NCBI RefSeq assembly: GCF_002157355.1
Contig: NZ_LYMK01000028.1
Location: forward strand, 1 to 64,000
Origin: Variovorax sp. JS1663
GTDB taxonomy: Bacteria; Pseudomonadota; Gammaproteobacteria; Burkholderiales; Burkholderiaceae_C
Length of the DNA stretch: 64,000 nt
Direction: 5' to 3'
The position numbers were made by a program, and so were the translations under genes. Below are positions 46,854 to 54,609 of this stretch, in pieces (positions within the stretch are counted from its first letter, which is position 1; each line of letters opens with the position of its first letter). The notes beneath the pieces are model-generated. The model ran no database searches and was not told the origin of the DNA. It saw only the letters and a program-made list of their open reading frames with translations.

Positions 46854-46867
46854 CCTGCCATGGCAGG
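46854..46867. promoter_or_regulatory. Perfect 14-bp palindrome at the regulator start
   Basis: CCTGCCATGGCAGG is a perfect inverted repeat that abuts the ATG of the hydrolase-LuxR gene and lies in the 74-bp gap to the divergent TRIC-like gene. Its CTG...CAG arms recall LuxR-family boxes, though with a shorter spacer. Candidate autoregulatory operator. Confidence 0.5.
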
Positions 46868-46927
46868 CACGGCCTGTCAGTAACAGCGATCTACCATCTG
46901 CACCTCGTCCACGCCACCATCACCGAC

Positions 46928-47581
46928 ATGTCGAGCCTGCCGCTGTCCCAGGTGCTGTCCCTCTCCCACGCCCAGATCGCGATCGAGGCGGCCGCCACGC
47001 TCGCCTTCGCGCTCTCGGGCCTGATGGAGGCGGCGCGCAAGCGGCTCGACGCAGTGGGCGTATGCGTGGTGGCCGGGCTGGCGGCCTTCGGCGGCGGCAC
47101 GCTGCGCGACGTGCTGCTGGACCGCCGGCCCTTCTTCTGGGTCCAGCACGCGGGCTGGCTGTGGGTGCTGCTGGCGCTGTGCGTCGCCGCGATGTTCTTC
47201 ATGCGCTCGCGCCACTTCGCGCTCACCGAGCGGGCCATGCAGTGGCCGGACGCGCTGGGCCTCGGTCTCTTCGCCGCCGGCGGCACGCAGATCGCGCTGG
47301 GCGCGGGACAGCCGGCGATCGTGGCGGTGCTGATGGGGCTGGTGACGGCGGTGTGCGGCGGGGTGCTGCGCGATATCGTCTGCAACGAGATCCCGCGGGC
47401 GTTCAGCGATCACCGGCCGTATGCGCTGTGCGCCTTCGTCGGCGGGTGGCTCGTGGTCGGGGCCGAGCAGTTGGCAATGCCGCAGTGGCTGGGGCTGGTG
47501 GCGGCAGCCGGGACGGCGACGCTGCTGCGGGTGCTGGCCATGCTGCTGGGATGGCGGTTGCCGGCCTGGCGGGCGGAGTAG
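46928..47581 (+). CDS. TRIC/YadS-family cation channel
   Basis: 217 residues, six or seven membrane segments with an internal duplication: GLAAFGGGTLRDVLLDR (first half) and GLVTAVCGGVLRDIVCNEIP (second half). This Gly-rich GGGTLRD pattern identifies the UPF0126/trimeric intracellular cation channel family of the inner membrane, thought to conduct monovalent cations. Divergent from the hydrolase-LuxR regulator gene. Confidence 0.9.
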   Translation: MSSLPLSQVLSLSHAQIAIEAAATLAFALSGLMEAARKRLDAVGVCVVAGLAAFGGGTLRDVLLDRRPFFWVQHAGWLWVLLALCVAAMFFMRSRHFALTERAMQWPDALGLGLFAAGGTQIALGAGQPAIVAVLMGLVTAVCGGVLRDIVCNEIPRAFSDHRPYALCAFVGGWLVVGAEQLAMPQWLGLVAAAGTATLLRVLAMLLGWRLPAWRAE

Positions 47582-47599
47582 CCCAGCTGCGCAGCACAG

Positions 47600-48850
47600 T
47601 CATTGCGGCGCCGTCATCGCGCGGTAGCCGCGATCCGGGCGTGCCGAGCGCCCGACGGTGATCACGTAGGCCAGCAGCCCGGCCAGGGTCAGTGCGAATC
47701 CAGCCCACACGCACGACAGCAGGCCATGGCTCGCAATCACCAGGCTGCCCGCCCAGGCGCCCAGCGCATTCGCCACGTTGAGTGCCGCAAGATTCATGGC
47801 GCCCATCAGCGTCGGTGCTTCGGGCGCGAACGCCGTCAGGCGCACCTGAATGGTCGGAATGGCCGCCATGATGGCTGCGCCGACGCCGAAGAGCGCGCCC
47901 ATGAGGACCCAGGGGTTCTCGCCTTGCCAACCCAGCACGGCCAGCACGATCAGCGCCAGCCCGAAGCCGCAGAACAGGCCCAGCGATTCGAAGCGATCGG
48001 CCAGCCGGCCTCCGATGAGGTTGCCCACGGTCATGCCGATGCCGAAGATGCCGAGCGCGATCGGCACCGTGGATGCACTCAACCGGTTGACGTCGGTGAC
48101 GAGCGGCCCGATGAAGGTGTAGACCGCGAAGATGCTCGCCACGCCGAGAGCGGCCACGACCATCATCGCCCACACGCTGCGCCGGCCGAGGGCCACCAGC
48201 TCCTGCCCGACCGGACCACCGCGAAGTTCATCCGTGCGCGGCACCCAGGCCCACAGGGCGAGCCAGGACAATCCACCGGCGGCGGCGACGGCTACGTAGG
48301 TCTGACGCCACCCGAGCTGCTGTCCCAGAAGCGTCGCCAGGGGAGACCCGAAGATCGTGGCGATCGTCAGACCCGTCATCACCAGCGCGAAAGCCTTGCC
48401 GCCCTGCCCTTTCCCCACGAAGTGGGAGGCCACGACCGCCCCGGCACCGAAGTACGCGCCCTGGGGGATGCCGCTGACGAATCGCGCCGCGGCCATCGCT
48501 TCCAGCGTGGGGGCCATCGCCGACAACAAGTTGCCCGCGACGAACAGCCCGATCAAGGCAAGCAGCAACGTTCGGCGGTTCATGCGCGCCGCGGCAAGCG
48601 TCACCACAGGCCCGCCGATGACGACGCCGACGGCATACGCGGTGATCGCGTGCGTCGCCGTCGGAATACCCACGCCGAAGCTCGCGGAGAACAGCTGCAG
48701 GATTCCCATGCTCGCGAACTCCGATGTGCCGATGCAGAAGGTGCCCAGTGCCAGGGAGAACAGGGCCAGGTTGTGGCGCCGGCGGGCCAGTTCCGCCTTT
48801 GCGCAGTTCTCGCAGGCCGCACATTGCGCGGCATAGGCTTTCTCGAACAT
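47600..48850 (-). CDS. MFS drug/sugar exporter (AraJ/YdhP-like, DHA1)
   Basis: 416 residues, twelve membrane segments. LFSLALGTFCIGTSEFASMGILQLFSASFGV and RMNRRTLLLALIGLFVAGNLLSA are features of the DHA1 group, the latter being the loop 2-3 motif. The N-terminus carries a cysteine cluster (AAQCAACENCAKAE) not usual for the family. ATG 48850 has GGAGG with a 5-nt spacer. Divergent from an aldo/keto reductase gene; shared control is plausible. Confidence 0.88.
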   Translation of the reverse strand: MFEKAYAAQCAACENCAKAELARRRHNLALFSLALGTFCIGTSEFASMGILQLFSASFGVGIPTATHAITAYAVGVVIGGPVVTLAAARMNRRTLLLALIGLFVAGNLLSAMAPTLEAMAAARFVSGIPQGAYFGAGAVVASHFVGKGQGGKAFALVMTGLTIATIFGSPLATLLGQQLGWRQTYVAVAAAGGLSWLALWAWVPRTDELRGGPVGQELVALGRRSVWAMMVVAALGVASIFAVYTFIGPLVTDVNRLSASTVPIALGIFGIGMTVGNLIGGRLADRFESLGLFCGFGLALIVLAVLGWQGENPWVLMGALFGVGAAIMAAIPTIQVRLTAFAPEAPTLMGAMNLAALNVANALGAWAGSLVIASHGLLSCVWAGFALTLAGLLAYVITVGRSARPDRGYRAMTAPQ

Positions 48851-48861
48851 GAAACCTCCAT

Positions 48862-48877
48862 TGCGTCGCAGGACGCA
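48862..48877. promoter_or_regulatory. Inverted repeat upstream of the MFS exporter
   Basis: TGCGTC-GCAG-GACGCA is a perfect 6-bp inverted repeat 12 bp upstream of the MFS ATG. With the direct repeat ATGCGGGTTAA/ATGCGGTAAAT at 48931-48952 it marks the divergent control region; a regulator gene is not nearby. Confidence 0.35.
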
Positions 48878-49027
48878 CTGCCGCACAAGCGTTTCCGCCG
48901 ATGAACGAAGGCTAGACGGTCGAGGCGTGCATGCGGGTTAAATGCGGTAAATCCGCGCCCCGGACACTGTTCCCGCAGGTCGGGTCCTCCTAGACTGCGG
49001 CGGGTGCAGCACCAAGGGGACCGAACC

Positions 49028-50062
49028 ATGGCATTGAAGGACCTTCTTCCGGGCAAGCTCGGCTTCGGCACGGCGCCGCTCGGCAACATGTTCCGCGCGA
49101 TTCCCGAAGCCGAGGCACGGGCCACGGTCGATGCGGCGTGGAACGATGGCATCCGGTACTTCGACAACGCGCCGTTCTATGGCGCGGGGCTGGCGGAGAT
49201 CCGCATGGGCGAAGCGCTGGCCGACCGGCCGCGGCAGGACTACGTGATCAGCACCAAGGTCGGCCGCCTGATCCTCGATGAGGTGGAGGACGTGAACGCG
49301 CGCGACCTCGGCGAAAAGGGCGAGGTCTTCAAGCACGGCCGCCCCAACAGGATCGTCAACGACTACTCGGCCGATGCGACGCTGCGTTCCATCGACGACA
49401 GCCTCGCGCGGCTGAAGACGGATCACGTCGAGATTGTCTGGGTCCACGACGTCGCACAGGACTTCTACGGCGACGAGTGGCTCGCCGTTTTCGAAACCGC
49501 ACGCAAGGGTGCCTTCCGGACGCTGGACCGCCTGCGCGACGAAGGCGTGATCAAGGCATGGGGACTCGGCGTCAATCGCGTGGAACCGATCGAGCTGCTG
49601 CTCGACCTCGAAGAGCCTCGTCCCGATGGCTTTCTTCTTGCGGGGCGATACACGCTGCTCGATCACTCCCGCGCGTTGCAGCGGGTGATGCCTCGCGTGC
49701 TGCAGCGGGGTCTGGGCATCGTCGTGGGTGGGCCCTACAGCTCGGGGGCGCTGGTCGGCGGGCCGAACTTCGAGTACGCGCCCATCACGACGGAGATCAA
49801 GGACAAGGTCGCGCGCATCAAGGCCATTGCCGATCGCCACGGCGTCAGCATGAAGGCGGCCGGACTGCAGTTCGCGCTGTCGCACCCGGCGGTGGCAGCA
49901 GTCATTCCCGGGGCCAGCCAACCGGGCCGGATCGCCGAGGATCGGGCCGCACTGAATCTCGACGTGCCGGCAGACTTCTGGCGCGAACTTCGTCTCCAGG
50001 GACTCGTGGATCCAGCGGCACCGTTGCCGGCACCACAAGACGCTACGACGGCGACCTCTTGA
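49028..50062 (+). CDS. Aldo/keto reductase
   Basis: 344 residues. TIM-barrel signature with GFGTAPLGNMFR, the catalytic tetrad Asp and Tyr in FDNAPFYGAGLAE, Lys in ISTKVGRLI and His in VWVHDVAQ. The C-terminal IPGASQPGRIAED is the NADP(H)-binding motif. It is closest in feel to the D-threo-aldose/L-fucose dehydrogenase and pyridoxal-4-dehydrogenase branch. ATG 49028 has AGGGGA upstream. Confidence 0.9.
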   Translation: MALKDLLPGKLGFGTAPLGNMFRAIPEAEARATVDAAWNDGIRYFDNAPFYGAGLAEIRMGEALADRPRQDYVISTKVGRLILDEVEDVNARDLGEKGEVFKHGRPNRIVNDYSADATLRSIDDSLARLKTDHVEIVWVHDVAQDFYGDEWLAVFETARKGAFRTLDRLRDEGVIKAWGLGVNRVEPIELLLDLEEPRPDGFLLAGRYTLLDHSRALQRVMPRVLQRGLGIVVGGPYSSGALVGGPNFEYAPITTEIKDKVARIKAIADRHGVSMKAAGLQFALSHPAVAAVIPGASQPGRIAEDRAALNLDVPADFWRELRLQGLVDPAAPLPAPQDATTATS

Positions 50063-50174
50063 TGAAAGCTGTGCGCAAACGCACAGCCCTGCTGGCCGGT
50101 TTGCGAGACATTGGCATCCGTGGGCACGGAGATTTGCAGTGCCCACGACATACCACCAGCTCAGGAGAATCATC

Positions 50175-50630
50175 ATGAATGCCAAGCAAGTTCTCGCCCT
50201 CTCGCTGCTCGCATGGGCCGGCTTCGCGTCGGCCCAGACGGTCCCCGCGGAAGCATGGGTCGGCGCACCGGTCCCCACCACCGCCAGCATGGCAAGCCGT
50301 TCGGACGTGATGTCCGGCTACGTGGCCTCGGCCGCGACCAGCGCCAGGACGCCGCAGGAGCTGCGCGTCGGCCCGGCCGATGCCCCGACCGGTGCAGTGA
50401 GCCGCGCCGAGACGGTGGCCGACCTGAACCTGTGGCTGCGCGCCGGCCTCGGGCAGACCGCTTACCGCGAAGGCTACGACCCGACGCGCGCCGACAACCG
50501 TGCACGCATGGCGATGTACCAGCGCCTGCGCAATGGGCCGGAGTACGCCGCGGAAGTCGCACGCATGGAACGCCGCGGCCGCGAGACCGCGAGCACGGCG
50601 AGCGCTGCAGGCCAACCGGCCAGCGAGTGA
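50175..50630 (+). CDS. Small exported protein (DUF4148-like)
   Basis: 151 residues. Signal peptide MNAKQVLALSLLAWAGFASAQ, then a repeat-like helical region with SRAETVADLNLWLRAGLGQT and ATSARTPQELRVGPA. The SRAxVxADLxxWxRAG pattern recalls the DUF4148 family of small betaproteobacterial exported proteins, but assignment is tentative. ATG 50175 has CAGGAG 8 nt upstream. Confidence 0.6.
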   Translation: MNAKQVLALSLLAWAGFASAQTVPAEAWVGAPVPTTASMASRSDVMSGYVASAATSARTPQELRVGPADAPTGAVSRAETVADLNLWLRAGLGQTAYREGYDPTRADNRARMAMYQRLRNGPEYAAEVARMERRGRETASTASAAGQPASE

Positions 50631-50670
50631 GGATGCCGGCGGCGCTGCACGCGGCCGCCGACCTCCGCTT

Positions 50671-51081
50671 TCAAGGCACCGGACGCTGGTCCGTCACCAC
50701 CAGCGCGCAGACCGCGCAGGCATCGCGCCCGCGCTGTTGCCACCACCGGCACCGCGCGCGGATGGGACAGGGAGGCAGCGATCCGGTGCCCTCCTCTTCC
50801 TGCTCGACCATCCCGGCGGCGGCATGTTGCAACTGTCCGATCAGGCCGCACTGCTCCCCGGCCCAATGCGCGCAGCGGCCCTCCTGGCACGGCGACGCGA
50901 AGCGGAAGCGGCGCTCCGGGGCCGCGCCGTCGCGATGGGCCGCGGCGACGAAGGACGCGTCGATCGTGAGCGGCGTGATCAGGCGCACCACGCGCGCGTC
51001 CGCGCCCACCACGCCGATCAGCGCGGCACCCGGCGCGGCCGGCGCGCTCGGGCACAGCGCCTCGCCGGAGACGTCCTTCAC
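50671..51081 (-). CDS. Eight-cysteine protein of unknown function
   Basis: 136 residues starting from GTG 51081, overlapping the stop of the 85-residue gene (GTGA). It has eight Cys: one in GEALCPSAP, then SPCQEGRCAHWAGEQCG and, at the end, PPCPIRARCRW, then RDACAVCALVVTD. The spacing C-x4-C-x7-C and C-x5-C-x10-C-x2-C suggests a metal or iron-sulfur site. No signal peptide or membrane segment. Family not recognised. Confidence 0.6.
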   Translation of the reverse strand: MKDVSGEALCPSAPAAPGAALIGVVGADARVVRLITPLTIDASFVAAAHRDGAAPERRFRFASPCQEGRCAHWAGEQCGLIGQLQHAAAGMVEQEEEGTGSLPPCPIRARCRWWQQRGRDACAVCALVVTDQRPVP

Positions 51082-51335
51082 TTGTAGTTGCCGGGACCCG
51101 GGTCGGGCTCCGGATCGGGAATGAACATCCCTGCGATGCCGCCGCTGTCGAGCATCTGGACGGGCTTCGGCGGCAGGGGATGCTTGGCGGCCAAGTGCGC
51201 GAGCACCGCCCCCTGGATCGCCGCGGCGACCGACCGGCGGTCGGCTTCGGAGAGGTCCAACCCTCCGAGATCGACAACGAACCTGTTCTTCGTCTTGTCG
51301 TTCTTCGGATTCTTCTTGACGCTGCTTTTCGGCAT
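51078..51335 (-). CDS. 85-residue small protein of unknown function
   Basis: Starts at ATG 51335 with MPKSSVKKNPKNDKTKNRF, a basic segment, then VVDLGGLDLSEADRRSVAAA (an amphipathic helix that continues), and a Pro-rich acidic end ending PDPEPDPGPGNYK with GGIAGMF before it. It lies 51 bp downstream of the cyclase gene, with a GGAGCGTCCCC ribosome site, and is coupled to the Cys-rich gene. It could be a partner protein or a precursor peptide; no modification enzyme is visible nearby. Confidence 0.6.
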   Translation of the reverse strand: MPKSSVKKNPKNDKTKNRFVVDLGGLDLSEADRRSVAAAIQGAVLAHLAAKHPLPPKPVQMLDSGGIAGMFIPDPEPDPGPGNYK

Positions 51336-51386
51336 GGGGACGCTCCTGACTGTGAACCAAAAGACTAGGTGACCTTGCTGCAATTC

Positions 51387-54300
51387 TCAAGTCGCGGCAC
51401 GCGTGCCGTGGTGCACCCGCAAAGCCTGCAGCTCGCGGCGGGCCTCTTCCGCTTCGGGCGCCATGCCCATCGAGTCGGCCAGGGCAATGGCATCGCGGTA
51501 GCTGGCCTCGCCGCCATGCCCTTCCAGGGCCTGCATCCGGCCGAGCAAGCGCAGCAGGTGGGCCACCAACGGCCTGAAGCCGTGCCGGCGCGCGAGCGCC
51601 AGGGTGTCGTCGAGGGTCTGCGCCGCATCGCGGGGCGATGGCCCCAGCAACTGCAGCTGGCCGAGCGCCGCCAGCGACCACAGCTGCATGCCCAACAGGC
51701 CCGAGCTGCCGGTGCGGGCAATGGCATCGTCGAGCAGCACCCGGGCCTCCTCGAGCCGGCCGCTCAGCGCATAGGCCCGGCCCAGGTAGCGCTGGGACGA
51801 GGGAATCAGCAGCGCGATGTCGGCCGAGCGCGCCAAGCGCAGCGATTCCTCCAGCGTTGCCGCGGCACCGGCCGCATCGCCCTCGAGCAGTTGGCAGAAG
51901 CCGAGGCCGACGCCGCTGTAGCAGATGTCGAAAGGCTTGTTCATGTCCTGCGCGATGCGGCGCGCATGCGCGATGGTGGCGCGGGCCCGCTCCGCCTGGC
52001 CGGTGATGGCCCGCGTTTTCGACAGGCAGACGAGGGACAGCACGGAGGCGGTGCCGGTGGTTCCGGTGTTGCGCAGCCGCAGCTCGCCGAGCATCTCGTG
52101 CAGCCGGTCGGTCAGGAGCGCCTCGGCCTGGCCGAACTCGCCGTGATACCAGAAGGCCTGCGCGAGCGCGAAGCTGGCGTTGAGGAAGGCGGCCTTGTCG
52201 CCGAGCTCGCGGGCCTGCGCGTAGCCGTGGCGGCCGGCGTCGATGGCTGGCTGCAGCAGGCCCATCTTGGTGAGGGTGAGGCACTGGCTGGTGTCGATTT
52301 CGGCCAGGCGCTGCGGCATGCCGGCGGATAGCGCCAGCGCCTTCGCCTCGTCCAGGCAGCGCGCGATGCGCGGCAGATCGGCCACGCCCGGCAACGCCAC
52401 CCGCAGGCGCAGGCGGGCCTCGATCGCGGTGCGGATGGCCTCGGCATCCTGCGGCAGGTGGGTGATGGCCTCGATGGCCCGCTCGTAGAAGCCGATCGCC
52501 TCGCGCCAGGCCCAGCGTCCGGTCGCGCGATCCCCGGCCTTGAGCGCATAGGCGACCGCGGCGCGCCAGGCCTCGCCGCGCAGGGCATGGTCGGCCAGGC
52601 GCTCGGTCCATTCGTCGAGCCGGCCGGCGAAGAGCTGCTCCATCGCCTGCATCACGCGCGCATGCATGTCGCGCCGGGTCTTGCGCAGCATCTCCTCGTA
52701 GGCCGCGGTCTGGATGAGCACGTGGCGGAAGGTGTATTCGCGACCCGCGGCCAGGTCGAGCTCGTAGAGGAATTCGAGCGACTGGAGCTCGGCGATCTCG
52801 GCCTCGAGCTCCGGTCGCGGCAGGCCGGCGACCGCCTCGAGCAGGTGGAAGGGCACGTCCTTGCCGATCACCGAGGCCGTGTGCAGCAGCCGGCGCGCGG
52901 ACGGACGCAGCCGGTCGATGCGCGCGGCGATCACGGCCTGCACAGAGGCCGGCACCACGAAGCCGTCCCCGCCCGCCGTCGCGGCAGAGGCCATGCCGCC
53001 GTCGGCCAGCGAGCGCGCCAGCTCCTCGAGGAACAAGGGCACGCCGCCCGCGCGCTCGAGGATCTGCCGGCGCAGCGGCGCCAGCTGCGCGGAGGCATCG
53101 ATCAGGTCGTCCAGCAGCACCGCGGCGTTCTCGGGTTCGAGCGCGGGCAGTTGCAGCTGCAGGCAGTAGCGGCGACGCGTCCAGGGCGGGTAGCGGTCGG
53201 GGCGCGTGGTCACCAGCAGCAGCAGCCGGGCGGCGCCCATGCCCTCGACCACGGCATCGAGCACCTCGGCGCTCGGCAGGTCGGCCCAGTGGTAGTCCTC
53301 CACCAGGAGGATGAGGGGCCGCAGCGCCGCTTCGCGCAGCACCACGGTGCGCAGCGCCGCGATCGAACGGCTGCGGCGCTGCGGCGGCGCGAGCGCGAGC
53401 CACGCCTCGTCCCGCAGCGGCAGGTCCAGCAGCGACTGCAGGGGCGCGAGGTCGGTGCGGTGCTCGGGATCGATCAGCGCCAGGGTGTGGTCCAGCTTGC
53501 GCGCCACCTCCACACGCTCGTCGGCCACGTCCACACCGAGCAGGGAGCGCAGCAACTCTGCCGCCAGGCTGTAGGGCGCACCCGCCGCGTGGGACAAGGC
53601 TGCGACGCGCAGCACGTTCCAGCTGCCGCTGCGCTGCTCGCGCAGGAACTCGTGCACCAGGCGCGACTTGCCGAAACCCGCGTCGGCCGCGACCACCACG
53701 ACCTGCCCGCTGCCGAGCGCGGCGCGATCCATGGCGGCGCGCAGCTGCGCGAATTCGTTGCTGCGGCCGACGAAGCCGCTCAATGCATGCGCGGAACAGC
53801 GGGCCTCCCAAGCGGGACGCGCCACGGCGCTCTGCAGCTGGAACAGCTCGAGCGGTTCGGACAGGCCCTTGATCGGCCGGCGACCCAGCGACGCCACGGC
53901 CACGTGGCCGCGTGCCAGCCGCGCGGTGCGGCCGGTCATCAAGGCCGTGCCGGGCGCGGCCTGCTGCTCGGCGCGGTTCGCCAGATGCGCGATCACGCCG
54001 GCGGCGTCGTAGTCGTAGGCATCACTGCCGGTGGGCCGGATGACGACTTCGCCGCTGTCCAGGCCGACCCGGATCTGCACCTTCGGGTCGTTGGCCAGCC
54101 GCTGCGCCTCCAGCATCGCGCCGGCCGCCAGGCAGGCGCGCACCGCATGGTCCTCGCAGGCCACCGGCACGCCGAACAGGGCCATGATGCCGTCGCCGCG
54201 CACCGAGTTGACCATGCCGCCGAAGCGCGTCACCGCCGCGGCCATCGCGTCCAGCGCGGGGTCGAGCTGGCCCATGGCGGCCTCGGGGTCCAGCGCCTCG

Positions 54301-54563
54301 ATCAGCTCGGTGGAGCCGCGGATGTCGGCGAAGAGCACGGTCACGTGCTTGCGCTCGCACTGCTGCGCGAGCGGCACGCCGCTCGATGGCGCGGGCGGCG
54401 CGGATGCCGGGGCGAGCGACGCGCCGCATTGGCCGCAGAAACGCGCGGAAACCGGGTTGGCGGCGCCGCAGGCCGTGCACGGCAGCTCCAGGGCGATGCC
54501 GCACGATTGGCAGAATCGGCCGCCCTCGGGATTGCTCGCCTGGCAGTGACTGCAGATCAGCAC
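51387..54563 (-). CDS. Zinc-ribbon class III nucleotide cyclase-ATPase-TPR signalling protein
   Basis: 1058 residues. Two N-terminal zinc ribbons (CSHCQASN...CQSCG and CTACGAAN...CGQCG, about 3-55), a class III adenylate/guanylate cyclase domain (KHVTVLFADIRGSTELIEAL and VRGDGIMALFG, about 80-240), a STAND/AAA-like ATPase with Walker A ADAGFGKSRLV and Walker B LILLVEDYHWAD, and a C-terminal TPR-rich half. The cyclase metal-binding Asp residues (FADIRGS, RGDG) are present. Starts at GTG 54563 with AGGAG 11 nt upstream; the ATG 3 codons earlier is out of frame. A large cytoplasmic sensor probably making cAMP or cGMP. Confidence 0.88.
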   Translation of the reverse strand: MLICSHCQASNPEGGRFCQSCGIALELPCTACGAANPVSARFCGQCGASLAPASAPPAPSSGVPLAQQCERKHVTVLFADIRGSTELIEALDPEAAMGQLDPALDAMAAAVTRFGGMVNSVRGDGIMALFGVPVACEDHAVRACLAAGAMLEAQRLANDPKVQIRVGLDSGEVVIRPTGSDAYDYDAAGVIAHLANRAEQQAAPGTALMTGRTARLARGHVAVASLGRRPIKGLSEPLELFQLQSAVARPAWEARCSAHALSGFVGRSNEFAQLRAAMDRAALGSGQVVVVAADAGFGKSRLVHEFLREQRSGSWNVLRVAALSHAAGAPYSLAAELLRSLLGVDVADERVEVARKLDHTLALIDPEHRTDLAPLQSLLDLPLRDEAWLALAPPQRRSRSIAALRTVVLREAALRPLILLVEDYHWADLPSAEVLDAVVEGMGAARLLLLVTTRPDRYPPWTRRRYCLQLQLPALEPENAAVLLDDLIDASAQLAPLRRQILERAGGVPLFLEELARSLADGGMASAATAGGDGFVVPASVQAVIAARIDRLRPSARRLLHTASVIGKDVPFHLLEAVAGLPRPELEAEIAELQSLEFLYELDLAAGREYTFRHVLIQTAAYEEMLRKTRRDMHARVMQAMEQLFAGRLDEWTERLADHALRGEAWRAAVAYALKAGDRATGRWAWREAIGFYERAIEAITHLPQDAEAIRTAIEARLRLRVALPGVADLPRIARCLDEAKALALSAGMPQRLAEIDTSQCLTLTKMGLLQPAIDAGRHGYAQARELGDKAAFLNASFALAQAFWYHGEFGQAEALLTDRLHEMLGELRLRNTGTTGTASVLSLVCLSKTRAITGQAERARATIAHARRIAQDMNKPFDICYSGVGLGFCQLLEGDAAGAAATLEESLRLARSADIALLIPSSQRYLGRAYALSGRLEEARVLLDDAIARTGSSGLLGMQLWSLAALGQLQLLGPSPRDAAQTLDDTLALARRHGFRPLVAHLLRLLGRMQALEGHGGEASYRDAIALADSMGMAPEAEEARRELQALRVHHGTRAAT

Positions 54564-54609
54564 GTCGTCATCTCCTGCACCGGTGGTCCCGCACTGTACG
54601 CCCGCAATG

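Noticed and set aside
50671-53811. Long minus-strand open frame of 1046 codons
   Set aside because: Most of it is a shifted reading of the cyclase gene; only the last 136 codons (start GTG 51081) form a plausible protein.
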